From Ursus arctos (Eukaryota; Chordata; Mammalia; Carnivora; Ursidae), in assembly GCF_023065955.2 (NCBI RefSeq), contig NW_026623089.1:30224767-30288766 (forward strand): 64,000 nucleotides of DNA, given 5' to 3'. Positions within the stretch are counted from its first letter, which is position 1, and each line of letters starts with the position of its first letter. This document shows, piece after piece, positions 10,535-20,999 of this stretch. The position numbers and the translations under genes are program-made. Below the pieces are notes generated by a model, which was not told where the DNA came from, ran no database searches, and saw only the letters and a list, made by a program, of their open reading frames with translations.

Positions 10535-11545
10535 TCGTTACTGGCGGCACTGTAAATTTGTAGAATTGTGTAAAATTTAACAATATATATCAAGGGTAAT
10601 AAAAACGTAAGCTCCATTTTTCTCTATTTTGCATAGTCCCAGGGATTTACTTTCAGAAAATAAATCGATAGGGGGCGCCTGACTGGTTCAGGTCAGCACA
10701 GCATGCAACTCTTGACCTCAGGGTTAAAAAAGAATTAAAAAATTTGAAGTATTAGAAAATAATTGGACAGAAAGAGAGCTTTAATTATTTAAAAATATAA
10801 CAAATTTTCTCCAGCAAAAAAAAAAAAAAAAAAGTGGAAATGTTTTAAGTGTTCAAAGCTAGAGAAATTATTGTCAATTATGTCATCCCTACATGAGGGA
10901 ATTATACAGTTTTTAAAGCTAAGACTCATGATGAGAAAATGACTTACAAAAAATCAAATTGATATGTGTGTACATTTGATGAACTAACATCAAAGGAATG
11001 TCGAACACAAATTGGTATGTGTATAAGCTGTGAACACAACTCTTGAAAAGTATGGCCAGGGAGGAGGGAGAGAAAGTTGTTGCTTTAAGAATCTGGAGGC
11101 AGGAATCCTCAGAAAGTGAGCTGTCTTTGCTTTGCCACACACTTTCTAGACCCTGGTGCTCACAGCAATCTAGAGCTCAGGGCTGGCCCGGGTTAGAGTG
11201 AGATGGGTAATACAGCATTGTTCTTCCAATAAAGAAAGACGAAGTTTTAATGTTGTGGGGCAAGTGAAGGGGGAAGAGAGAGCAATGGGCAGAAGCTGGT
11301 GGAGATGAGCAGTGAGGTCAGAGAGGGAAAGGTGGGCAAAAGGGTGGGAGGCTGGAGACTTCCAGAGAAGAAATGGCCCATGAAAATGTTCTAGGAGCAA
11401 CCATGAGGCAGAAGTGCAGGGGCAAGGGAGTTAAGAAGAAGCAAAAAACAAAGCAAAACAAAATGTCCCCCGTGAACTGATGAATTTATGATATTCAGGG
11501 GGCTGACCTTTAGGTTATACAGATAAAGGATGGAGGGTAAGATAA
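10535..11545 (-). repeat. Right arm of the ~1-kb inverted duplication
   Basis: The reverse complement of this segment matches 1808-2830. The almost identical core lies at about 11050-11430. Shared landmarks include GAGCTCAGGGCTGGCCCGGG, TTGTTCTTCCAATAAAGAAA and TGAGGCAGAAGTGCAGGGGC. A truncated SINE at 10675-10730 and an A18 run at 10816-10833 are present here but absent from the left arm. Outside about 11545 the similarity stops. Inside about 10535 it fades into the sequence downstream of the RPL32 retrocopy. Confidence 0.85.
10675..10730 (+). mobile_element. Truncated CAN SINE head
   Basis: GGGGGCGCCTGACTGGTTCA followed by ACTCTTGACCTCAGGGTT is the head of an older SINEC copy with no body or normal tail. 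It lies inside the right inverted arm and has no counterpart in the left arm. Confidence 0.75.
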
Positions 11546-11650
11546 AGTACTAAAAACAGCTACCATGTTAGACTAGTAGAACATAACTAAGTTTTCAAAT
11601 TTAATTTGTATTTATTCATTTGTTCTTGGGATAACATCATACTTTTTAAA

Positions 11651-11863
11651 AAAGATTAATTAATTAATTAATTAATTAATTAATTTTAGAGACAGAGAGA
11701 ATGAGAGAGAGAGACTGGGGGGTGGGGCAAAGTGAGAGGGAGAGAAAGTCCCAAGCAGACTCCATGCTAAGTGGGGAGCCCAATGTGAGGCTCGATCTCA
11801 CAACTTTGAGATCATGACCTGAGCTGAGACCAAGAGTTGGGCTCTCAACCACCCAGGCACACC
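11651..11863 (-). mobile_element. Older CAN SINE, minus strand, with (ATTA)n tail
   Basis: The tail has become an (ATTA)n tract at 11657-11683, followed by a GA-rich body, TTGAGATCATGACCTGAGCT and head ACCACCCAGGCACACC. CATACTTTTTAAAAAA and CATACTTTTAAAAAA on the two sides are the target-site duplication. Confidence 0.92.
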
Positions 11864-11949
11864 CATACTTTTAAAAAAATTAGATCAGCATTCTAGAAAT
11901 TACTAGCATGTAATATATCAAGGCTACTGAAAGAATTTTTTCCCATTAA

Positions 11950-12145
11950 TCTTTTTTTTTTTAAGATTTTATTTATTTATTTGTCGGAGAGACAGAGAGA
12001 GCACACACAAGCAGGTGGGAGGGGCAGAGGGAGAAGCAGGCTCCCTTCTGAGCAAGGAGCCCGATGTGGGACTCGACCCCAGGATTCTAGAATCATGACC
12101 TGAGCCAAAGGCAGATGCTTAACTGACTGAGCCACCCAGGTGTCC
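11950..12145 (-). mobile_element. CAN SINE, minus strand
   Basis: TTAAGATTTTATTTATTTAT, body with AGAAGCAGGCTCCCTTCTGA, AATCATGACCTGAGCCAAAG and head GAGCCACCCAGGTGTCCC. A decayed CC(A/C)TTAAT-type duplication may flank it. Confidence 0.93.
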
Positions 12146-12344
12146 CTTTCCATGAATTTCTTAGCCATTCTCTTACTTCTCAGACTTTGATTCTTCCTTG
12201 CAAATTTTAGAATGCTTTTATCCTGTAGCCCCCAGCACACCGTCCACTCAAAGCAGTGAAAGAGTGCCACGGCAAGCTCAGAAATAAATCTAAGTATATA
12301 TTCTAAGCTTATATGACAAAGTTGTGATTTTACCTCAGTGGATA

Positions 12345-12730
12345 AAGAGCCATGCCAGCATGGCTGGCATGATTGGCTCTTCATCTGGAAGAAAACAAAG
12401 CTAGACTCTCTACTTCATGCCCTGTACAAAAATAAACTCAAAGGGAGCAAAGCGGCAAAAGTTAAAAAAAGAAACATTTGAAGAGAATGTAGGAGACGAT
12501 GTGTGGAACCTTGGAGGTGAAGGTAGTACTATCTTTTGAAAGGTAGACTCCAAAGCCATAAGAATGATTTATATGGAAAAATGAATTGTGGATAAGAGTC
12601 AATTGCTGGTGATGGACTGTGGAAATCATTTGCATACATTCTAGAAACAAAGGATTAATATCCCTAGTGTTTGACAAGTTCCCACCGATGGATAGGGAAA
12701 AGACACATACTCCATAGAAGAGGGGGTAAA
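12345..12730 (+). mobile_element. Old LINE-1 / HAL1 fragment, sense
   Basis: GGCTCTTCATCTGGAAGAAA, CCTGTACAAAAATAAACTCA and AGGTAGACTCCAAAGCCATA are the diverged ORF2 stretch seen in many old L1 copies. Frames are broken. Confidence 0.65.
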
Positions 12731-13214
12731 AGATACTATGCTGTTTTTTCTGCTTGTTTTGCACAGCTCTTCACCCTGTTTGCCTGCATCTGTGTCCTGG
12801 GAGGCTGCCCTGTGGACTGCATCACTTGGAATCCTTGCTGGCTGCCTTGCCCGTTGATTTGGCCAATGGAAAGAACTGGCGGGAGATAGGAGGGTGAAGG
12901 AGAGAAAAGTTGGGATGTTTCCCTTCTGGTGATATGTGTCTGGCAGAAGCTAAGTGCTTCCATCTCCACAGCTCTTAGAGGAGAGCTTTTCCTCCATGGT
13001 TCAGTCCTCACTGGGCTCACTGGTAACACTAGTTCCCCGTCTTGTCTCTTTAGCCCTCAGAGGCAGCGATAGCTTCCTGCTGTTTCGTCTCTGGGTGCCT
13101 CACTAACTTTTCATCTTGTATTTACCCTTTTCGTCCTGCCTGCAACTCTGTGAGTAGTGCCTTCCTTGCAGTCTTTTCGTTTGAACCATCTGGGGTGAAT
13201 TCTGTTTCCTGCTG
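12731..13214. other. Non-repetitive intergenic stretch
   Basis: CTGTTTGCCTGCATCTGTGT through to GATGCTAATAGATACAG contains no feature I can support. It separates two L1/HAL1-like fragments of the same orientation and may be unique sequence or an unrecognised insertion. Confidence 0.4.
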
Positions 13215-13340
13215 GGATGCTAATAGATACAGATATGAACCAGCAATATACAGAAAAGGAAATACAAATCATCAATAAAGATATGACAATACCCTTAACC
13301 TCATTTGTACTCAGAGAAATTCAAATTTAAGTAAAAATGG

Positions 13341-13544
13341 GGGTGCCTGGGTGGCACAGTCAGTTAAGGATTCAACTCTTGGTTTCAGCTCAGGTAGTGA
13401 TCTCAGGGTCATGAGATCCAGCCCCATGTAGGGCTCTGTGCTCAGCACAGAGTCCGCTTAAGATTCTCCCTCTGTTCCCCCCCACCCCGCCCCACTGCTC
13501 TTTTTTTCTCTCTCTCTCAAATACGTAAATAAATCTTTTCTTAA
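13341..13544 (+). mobile_element. CAN SINE, plus strand (host of a second SINE)
   Basis: Head GGGGTGCCTGGGTGGCACAG, core GATCTCAGGGTCATGAGATC, CT-rich body, tail AAATACGTAAATAAATCTTT. A second SINE has inserted in its A-rich tail. Confidence 0.93.
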
Positions 13545-13755
13545 AAATACTTTTATTTTATTTTTATGTATGTATTTGAGAGAGAGAGAGAGCGAGAATG
13601 AGAGAAACCATGAGTGGGGGGGGGCAGAGGGAGAGGGAGAAGCAGACACCCTGCTGAGCAGGGAGCGAGACTCAGGGCTCCATCCCAGGACCCTAGGATC
13701 TGAGTTGACCTGAGGTGAAGACAGAAGCTTAACGGACTGAGCCACCCAGGTGCCC
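13545..13755 (-). mobile_element. CAN SINE, minus strand, inserted in the tail of the previous SINE
   Basis: TGTATGTATTTGAGAGAGAG, body with AGAAGCAGACACCCTGCTGA and head GAGCCACCCAGGTGCCCC. The AATAAATCTTT string appears before it (13527-13537) and again after it (13760-13772), showing where it landed. Confidence 0.92.
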
Positions 13756-14334
13756 CAATAAATAAATCTTTGAAAAAATTAAGTAACAACGAAGTGGAAT
13801 TTCTCACCCATTCACATGGGCCAAAAATTAATGATTAATCATTAATTAATTATATTAATTAATCATATTGATCATAAGTCATATTAATGATAATATAAGG
13901 CAATGGGGACTTTCATTCATTGCTGGTGGACTTATAACTTACTCTTATAGCCTTTTAAGGAAATAATTTGGCAACACATATAAAAATAAAAAATGCATAT
14001 CCTTTGACTCTTTTTGGGCAATTCATCCTACTGAAACAAAAGTTCTAGGAAGCAAGAATCTGTGAACAAGGACGTTTATTGAAGAAACTTTATGTGTACA
14101 AAAAAATGGACTTAATCTGAAGGCCCACAAATAGAGGAGTAACTGAATACATGATAATTATACAGTAAGATGCTAGGTTGGCAGCCATTAAAGCAAATTG
14201 GGGTGGTGTTTATTGACTTGGAGGGGCATTACGAAATAAGCAAATTGCAGAGCATTGTATAGTCTTAGTGGTAGAGATTGTTCAATGTTCCCCAAGATCC
14301 ATTCCCCCTTTTTCCTTTGATAACAGAACCTCTA

Positions 14335-14520
14335 AATTTTAAAAAAATTATATTTAATTTTTAAAAATTATTAACATGTAACGTATTGTTTGTTTCAGGG
14401 GTACAGGTTTGTGATTCATCAGTCTTACACGATACACAGTGCTCACCACAACACATTCCTTCCCCAATGTCCATCACCTAGCAATCCCATTCCTCCACCC
14501 CTCCCCACTCCAGAACCTCT
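14335..14520 (-). mobile_element. LINE-1 3' end, antisense
   Basis: TTATTAACATGTAACGTATT, then TTTCAGGGGTACAGGTTTGT and CCCCAATGTCCATCACCTAG, match the antisense 3' end of the young carnivore L1 found here at 28300-28480 and 46860-47010. It is 5'-truncated. Confidence 0.85.
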
Positions 14521-14574
14521 TAAATTTTAACCAGGCACATGACCAACCAGCTTAAGATTCTATTTCTAAGCCTC

Positions 14575-14945
14575 CTTTCCAGACAGTTGTGTGTGCAGTT
14601 CTAAATTATGGCCAAGGGGAAATGATTAGAAGTGATCTGTGCACCTTTGAAAATCTGTTCTTTAAAGGCAAGGAATGCCCTCCCTGCCACCACCTTTTCC
14701 CCTTCCTGTTGACCAGAATGCAGACATGGTATAAAACACCCTGGGAAATGTGATTGACGCAACTCCCAAGGTTGGTGGAGCTGCAAGATGGAAAGAGACA
14801 GGATTCTAAGATGACCTCAGAGCACAGAACCACCTCACCAGTTTCGGACCACCTACCTCAGGACCGTCATGCAAAAGAAAAGTAAACCTCAGCTTTTCTA
14901 AGCCACAGATATGTCCGTCTATAGCAGAATCTGAACGCTAACTCA
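14575..14945 (+). repeat. Interspersed repeat of an unassigned family, copy A
   Basis: Shares a fixed order of motifs with 23520-23960 and, in reverse, 37215-37520. These are a start with GCCTCCTTTCCAG-type sequence, a GGAG-rich centre, CACCTACCTCAGGAC, AAAGAAAAGTAAACC...CTAAGCCAC and CAGCAGAATCTGAACGCTAA. I recognise this as a mammalian repeat but cannot name the family with confidence. Confidence 0.5.
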
Positions 14946-15360
14946 AAACAATTTAATTTTTTGTAACAGACATAGTAAAACACTTGCATATATGTGTATA
15001 TGGAACTTAGAGAAAGCTGAGGAAAGATACATACAAAATCATTACCTTGGTTACACAAGGGGTGGGTTGGAATGGAATTGGGATAATGCACTTTGCCTCC
15101 ATTGAAGGACATAATCTTACAAAATGTGTTCTAGGCAGGCTTTTTATATTGCAAAGAGACTCACTGACGTTAAATTAAATTAAGGGGAGTTTAGCATAAG
15201 GACACAGAGAGGTCACATAGAATCTCAGATCAGGAACCCGAGTATAGCTGGGCTCACGGAAAATGGAAAGTAACCAGGAGCCACAGTTGGTCTTTAGTTC
15301 CTCCTGTGAGTTTCTCTGTCCTTCCCCTTCTGCACATCTCTCTATGCCCATAGTCTAGAA

Positions 15361-15430
15361 ACAATCCATATTTTAACAAGCTGTTGAGGTGATCCTCATG
15401 AACATTAAGGTTGGAGAACTACTGCTCTAG
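15361..15430 (+). mobile_element. MER5A-like fragment
   Basis: TTTTAACAAGCTGTTGAGGT followed by GGTTGGAGAACTACTGCTCT corresponds to the 3' end of MER5A. Only the last 70 bases or so remain. Confidence 0.55.
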
Positions 15431-15510
15431 ATGACGTCCCAGCTCTAATACCTTCTCGATTGGTAATAGGTATTGTTTAAGAGAGAAACACTCTAGTGGG
15501 TTCAGTTTAT

Positions 15511-15528
15511 CTTTTTTTTTTTTTTTTG
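15511..15528. repeat. Poly-T run
   Basis: An 18-base run of T with no recognisable element attached. It could be the end of an unrecognised antisense retrocopy. Confidence 0.5.
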
Positions 15529-15861
15529 CCAGGCCAGTCACTGGCCAGCTAATGGATAAGGTCAGTGGTCTATCCTTATTCCAGTTAGTCTTTGCAAGAG
15601 GGCAGCCTCATAATTGAACTCTTTCCTTATTGCTCTACCTTTAGGAGACACAATTTTTTTCCCATTATCAATGTTACTGTAATGAGTATCTTCACACACA
15701 CCACCCCCCACATGCACACATTCACAGAATCAAAAAGAATGCACAACTTGATGGTCTTGTATCATTTTCCACTTTTGTTAGTGGTATAAGATTATACTAG
15801 TACACTAGCATTAAAGATCATAATTAAATTATTTTTGCTTTTTGGATAGCTTAACATCACT

Positions 15862-15904
<43 letters not shown>

Positions 15905-16092
15905 TAAAGATTTTATTCATTTATTTGACAGACAGCAAGAAAAAGCACAAGCGGGGGGAACAGCAGAGGGAGAGGGAGAAGCAGGCTCCCCACTGAGCAG
16001 GGAACCCAATGTGGGGCTTAATCTCAGAACCCTGGGATCACGACCTGAGCTGAAGGCAGATGCGTAACCAACTAAGCCACCCAGATGCCCCA
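15862..16092 (-). mobile_element. CAN SINE, minus strand, with long (TTTA)n
   Basis: The tail has expanded to about eleven TTTA units, followed by AAAGATTTTATTCATTTATT, body, GGGATCACGACCTGAGCTGA and head GCCACCCAGATGCCCC. CATCACTTTA flanks it on both sides. Confidence 0.95.
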
Positions 16093-16104
16093 ACGGCATC
16101 ACTT

Positions 16105-16764
16105 TAAAAATAAAACAATGCACACCTTGTTTTATAAAGGCAGGGGGATTTTGTGGCAAGAGTCAAATGAGAGGCTTGACGCGTTCATTTCTGAGAGGTC
16201 CTGCCCATGTAGTAAGTGGCAAATTTGTGGGAAGCACAAAGTTGAAGGGAGAAGAAAGAATTCATGAAGCAATCCCAAGTAGGGATGATGACAGAGGTCT
16301 CAGGAAGAATGCAAGGCAAGGGCTGGGAGTCAGGGCAAGCTCTGAGTGTTGGGGCATGGGTCCCCCATCAGAGCCACCAGATGGGCCTCCTAAACCATAT
16401 CTGAAGGAATCATGAGCCATCTGGTAGCTTATAGGTTAAAAAGTTCATTTATGTATGCTTTATAGATTTATAACTTGCTTACTTAAAAGGATTATTATTA
16501 TTATTATCATTATTGGATTAGAGGCAGTGTGTTTGTATACATGTTCAATAACTTCTTTTTCCAGAGAACATACAGGGCGTGAGGTGGGGAAAAAAGAAGA
16601 AAATAATGGGAGATAATTTTAACGTTGTGTAGATCATGAAGTTGTTATATTTGAGCACTAATTTAGCTCTCTGTAAATGAAAGAAGGAGAAACCAGGTCT
16701 ATTTGCTGAAGCAAGTGAGGGTCCAGAATCCAAGGCAACCATGCAGTTGATAATAGTAGTGCCG
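16105..16764. other. Intergenic stretch; no supported feature
   Basis: Mixed sequence with a short (ATT)n tract near 16492-16512. Small open frames (60-82 codons) show nothing recognisable. Confidence 0.4.
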
Positions 16765-17250
16765 GCGTTTGGAATGCTGTTGCTTCAATTTGCATTTCTT
16801 TGATGACTAGCAATTATAAGGCTTGTTACCCGTCCGTTTCCTATTAGCTCCCCCAGAGCGACTGTCTTCATTTCCTTTGCTTTTACCAACTGGGTTCTTC
16901 TTTCTTTTCTTTTCCTAGCTAGAATGAGACCTTTCTATTAATCCTCTGTCATATTTGTAGTAAATACTTTTGATCTGATGGCTTTTCATCACTTAGCATC
17001 ATGTTTTCAAAGATCATGTATATTGTAGCACATAGCAGTAATTCATTTTTTTATTGCCGAATAATCCACTCTAGATATAAACACATTTTATTTATTCATT
17101 CGTCAGTTGATGGACACTTGGGTTGTTTCCACTTTTTGGCTATTATGAATAATGCTCCTATGAAATCTGTGTATGGTTTTCATGTGTATGTAGGTTTTCA
17201 TTTATCTTGGGTATATACTTATGAGTAGAGTAGCTGGATCATATTGTGAA
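16765..17250 (-). mobile_element. Old LINE-1 3' part, antisense
   Basis: TTCAATTTGCATTTCTTTGA, TCATTCGTCAGTTGATGGAC and CTATTATGAATAATGCTCCT are the usual antisense reading of L1 ORF2 C-terminus/3' UTR. Decayed, no open frame. Confidence 0.7.
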
Positions 17251-17329
17251 GTTTAGAAAGTACAGAACTGTATAAAGTAAAAGTCATTTATAATGCCCCC
17301 TAACGTCCACCACCTCCAACTGAGCCAAG

Positions 17330-17775
17330 CACTTTAATTTTTTGGTGCATATTCTTTTTCCTAAGTATGTCCATACATACCCCGTTTTCATCTTTTCTGC
17401 TTTGTCACTATTGATTAAATTGACCTTCTTAGAGTTGCATGTAAACGGAATCATACAGTATGTACTCTTGTGTCTGCCTTCTTTCATTCAGCATGTTTTC
17501 TGAGGGTCATTCATATTTTGTATATATCAATTCCTTTTTACTGAGGATAAGTATTCTATTGCAAGAATATATCACAATTTTTTATCTGATGAACATTTGG
17601 GTTCTCTCCAGCTTGAGCTATTATGAATAAAGCTGCTATGAACATTCCTGTACAAGTCATTGTGTGAATATGGGTTTTCATTTATCTAGGAGTGGAATGG
17701 TTAGCTCTTGTGGTGTTTATAAGAAACTGCCACATTGTTTTTCAAAATGTTTGTACCATTTACATTCCCTCCAGA
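17330..17775 (-). mobile_element. Second old LINE-1 3' part, antisense
   Basis: GCATGTAAACGGAATCATAC, AGCTATTATGAATAAAGCTG and ATCTAGGAGTGGAATGGTTA repeat the content of the preceding fragment at a different divergence, so it is a separate insertion. The region ends at a TATC/GATA simple repeat. Confidence 0.7.
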
Positions 17776-17960
17776 TATATATCTATATCTATCTAGATAG
17801 ATATATATATAGATAGATATAGATAGATATAGATATATATATGTAAAAACATATATCCCTCTAGATATATATAATTCCTTCCAGATATAAATATATATAA
17901 ATATAAAACATATATTATATATTATAAATATATTTAATTTTTTATTTTAAATATTTTGAG
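17776..17960. repeat. TATC/GATA simple repeat with palindrome, plus AT-rich tract
   Basis: Mixed (TATC)n, (GATA)n and (TA)n units. Positions 17784-17805 are a perfect 22-bp inverted repeat centred on CTAG. The seed CC(C/T)TC(C/T)AGATATA occurs three times (about 17766, 17857 and 17878), so the tract seems to have grown by local duplication. Confidence 0.85.
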
Positions 17961-18068
17961 TATTTTAAAATATTTATATATAAGTAAGCTCTAGGCCAAA
18001 TGTGGGGCCTGAACTCATGACCCTGAGAAGAATTCACATACTCTACTGATTGAGCCAGCGAGGTAGCC
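17955..18068 (-). mobile_element. Older CAN SINE, minus strand
   Basis: TATATAAGTAAGCTCTAGGC, then GAACTCATGACCCTGAGAAG and head TTGAGCCAGCGAGGTAGCC. Diverged and short, an old subfamily. Confidence 0.75.
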
Positions 18069-19089
18069 TCTGGTAATACTGATTAAAGCCAAATTCTTAC
18101 TTTCAAGCAGGTCTCCATTCCCAGGATGGAGCCTGGTCTCCCAACCTTTGCTTCCCTATGTTTGCCTAAGTTCCACGAAGGAGGTCAGAGGGAAGGGCAG
18201 GGAAAGTGTGGGGCCCCCATGGAGGATGCCAAGTTACACACAGCCTCCCTTGGGGGCATAGCCTGGGTGAGACAATGGCACCTGTTTTCTCAGACCATGG
18301 GGCAGTGGTCCCAAATTCTTAGCTTGGGAGTTGATCCAGCAAGTGCTGAACAAAGGAAAACACTAAAAGAACATTGAAAAGGAAGTAGATAGGAAGGGCC
18401 GTTGTCACATGTGTGAATGACCCTTTATGCTTGTCTTTTACAGAATGGGAATCCTCAGCTACTTTCTGTTTTCATTACTTGTCAGAGAAATTTGTGTTGA
18501 AACTTAATTGCTTCCTCCCCCAGCCCTTTGCCCTACATCCCAGCCAAAGAGGTCCCAGAAGCTCTGCTGTCAGAAGAGGAAGACAAAGCAATGGTGACTG
18601 TTTTTGGACAATAAAAACTCCCATAAAACTAGTGTAAAGTTGACACAACCCCATGTGCCAGACTTGCTGGGTCTACAGGGTTTGGGTCTTCCAGCTGTTA
18701 GGCAAGAGGATACCCTTTTTCCATCAGAGTTCTCCTGTCTTACTAGGTCATCCAGACATCCCTGAGGTGGACACCAGGTGCTGCTGATGCCCCCTTCAGA
18801 AGAACTTGCTGCTGTCAGCTGCGGGGAGTGCTGGTGGTAGACAGCCCTCTGCTGTCGTCCCTTTCAGAGATGGCCTCAGCTGCAGAAAGCTGCCTTCCCA
18901 GGCTGGCTCACTGGCAGTGGAGTGGCAGGAGTGTAACTCCAGAACTCCGTGGGGTTGGCCAAGGCTGTCTAAGACCTTGACCTCTCCCTCTCCCTACTCC
19001 TGCTCCCACTCTCCCTTCCACAGATGTTAGTCCCACCAACACCACTGCATAAGCATTCTGCACACTGAAGTCCATCTCAGGGTCTGCTT
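18069..19089. other. Intergenic stretch; no supported gene
   Basis: About 1 kb of moderately GC-rich sequence. Open frames of up to 83 codons lack motifs. I recognise no repeat apart from short CT-rich runs near 18980-19020. Confidence 0.4.
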
Positions 19090-19350
19090 CCTGGAGAATA
19101 CACCTGGAACAATGATTTAGTAAAAAGGAAGCTGTGAATGTACATGAGCCTATTTGTGTAACAAAATGGATATATACTTCCAAACGCATAGAATATTTGT
19201 AGAAGCTTATAGAAGAGACTGTTAGCAACGGCTACCTCCAGGAACTAGGACTAGGTTCTTTTAGAGTGGGGAGGTGTTACTTTATACACTACCATAGGCA
19301 TGAATTATTTTTTCTTTTATAATAAAAAACCCCTCTAATTTTAAAGAAAC
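19090..19350 (+). mobile_element. Old LINE-1 3' end, sense (probable)
   Basis: CTTATAGAAGAGACTGTTAG, GGCTACCTCCAGGAACTAGG and TTTACTTTATACACTACCAT before an A-rich end resemble the 3' terminus of older L1 subfamilies. Short and diverged. Confidence 0.5.
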
Positions 19351-19384
19351 ATCATATTGCATTATACACACGTTGTCATAGCTA

Positions 19385-19570
19385 CCATTTGGGGAACACC
19401 TTTATACCATGTACGTTAGCACGCATTCTCTATTGCTCACAACAATGCAGAGAGGTGGGTGTCATTATCATCCCATTTTACAGATAAGGGAGCTGAGCTT
19501 CAGAGGTGCCAAATGATTGGTCCAGAAGCAGCCATCACCAAGCAGTAGAGCTGGAATAGATTCAGACTCA
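19385..19570 (-). repeat. MIR fossil, antisense
   Basis: CCCATTTTACAGATAAGGGA, GCTGAGCTTCAGAGGTGCC and CAGTAGAGCTGGAATAGATT follow the antisense MIR order. Confidence 0.75.
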
Positions 19571-19975
19571 GATGTCCATGCATTGACCCCTGGAAGCTGT
19601 GAATGTGACCGAATTTGGAGAAAGGATCTTTCCAGATGTAATGTCAAGATGAGATCATCCTGGATTATCTGGGTGGACCCCAAATCCAATGACAAGTGTC
19701 CTCATAAGAGACACAGAAGAGAGGCACTGGGGGAAGAGAAGTCCAAGATGAAGACTGCAATTTGGGTTATGCAGCCATAAAGCAACACCTGCCACCACCA
19801 GACGCTGGAGGGGGAGGGGAGGGTTCTCCACTAGGCCTTCAGAGGGAGTGTGGCTCTGCAAAAGCCTCGATTTTGGACTCTTGGCCCTCTGACCTGTGGA
19901 AGAATAATTTTCTTTTGTTTTAAGCCACAGAGATTGTGGTCATTTTTTACAGGAGCCACAGGAAACCAATACAGG
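19571..19975 (+). mobile_element. MLT1-type LTR (ERVL-MaLR), 5'-truncated
   Basis: Aligned to MLT1 by landmarks: TCCAGATGTAATGTCAAGAT, GAGATCATCCTGGATTATCT, CCCCAAATCCAATGACAAGT, TCCTCATAAGAGACACAGAA, and near the end TTTTAAGCCACAGAGATTGT and CCAATACAGG. These are solo LTR remnants of an ancient endogenous retrovirus-like family with no coding part here. Confidence 0.8.
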
Positions 19976-20439
19976 TGCCACGAGACAATGTTAGTGGCAA
20001 CTGTGGGAAAAGAATCAAGATTAAATGACATCAAAGAAGGACCCATTTGATTAAATGCTTAGCAATCAGGCAGTAGGAATATAGACCTAAGAGATGTCAT
20101 CGCGGAGCTGACATGCTAGCCTTCTGAAACAAGGGCACACGGAGAGGGAAGTGGGTCAATTAAGGGCAGGAAGCAAAAGAGGCCGTGCTGACGAAGTGAG
20201 AGATATCTGCCATTTCAGATCCTGCCTCAATAATGGCGAAACGGATTTCTCAAATGCCGGGGAATTGGGTAAAGATACACAGAGGATGAAACGCTTATAT
20301 TAGAATAACAAAAAATAAAAAATATAAAAGGAGATGGTCAAGAGGCAGGATGGGCTTCCTTCTAAGGACCCAGTAAGCAAGTCCTGCGATGTCCTGGCCT
20401 CTCAGAACCAGAGGTTTGAGAAGGACAACTGCCAGCTTC

Positions 20440-20670
20440 TACTGAAGGATCCTAGAGAGAAATGCATCAAGAGGGTATGAACACAACCTGTGCCCTACAA
20501 CAGGGGACTGGCTGAAAACACAGTCACACAATAGGACACAGTGCAATCACTAGAGATAAGGCTGTAGATTCATATTCGCTGAAATCAAAGATGTTCAAGA
20601 GGTATTATCCAGCACAGAAAGCAAGCAATAAAACAGTAAGTACAATGTCATCTCTTTCCTTGTGTGTAAA
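20440..20670 (+). mobile_element. Probable old LINE-1 3' fragment
   Basis: CCTACAACAGGGGACTGGCT followed by ACACAATAGGACACAGTGCA resembles the L1 passage that normally continues into TGGAATACTATGCAGCC. Poorly preserved. Confidence 0.4.
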
Positions 20671-20800
20671 ATGGAGATGAAGAAAATAGTACCTCCTTTG
20701 TGGGAATGTATAGGATTTAATTAATTAATATACACAAAGTGCTGAGCAGTGCCTGGAGCGCGCGGACGCCACAGAGCATCATTATCACCATCACTTCTTT
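20641..20800 (+). repeat. MIR fossil, sense
   Basis: TTCCTTGTGTGTAAAATGGA, GATTTAATTAATTAATATAC, AAGTGCTGAGCAGTGCCTGG and ATCATTATCACCATCAC follow the 3' half of MIR. Confidence 0.7.
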
Positions 20801-20999
20801 GAAGTCTTCGGGTCCACAGTCCTGACCCTCGAGGGTCAGATATGTTTCGGAATTCAGAATTTCTCAGACTTTACAAAGCTGCATTGTTACGGAACACCCT
20901 CGATGTGTCTGAGGCAGCAACCTGCAATCAAACCCACGAAGATTTCTGCAGTGGAACATGAACATTCACTCTAAGTAGGACAAAGACTATAAATCATGT

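Larger units (their letters stand above)
13215..14275 (+). mobile_element. Old LINE-1 / HAL1 3' part, sense, split by two SINEs
   Basis: AATATACAGAAAAGGAAATA and CTCATTTGTACTCAGAGAAA lie before the SINE pair. After it come AGGCAATGGGGACTTTCATT, TGCTGGTGGACTTATAACTT and TTGGCAACACATATAAAAAT. This is the usual 3' ORF2/3' UTR order of old L1. An AT-rich tract at 13830-13890 is internal. Confidence 0.65.
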
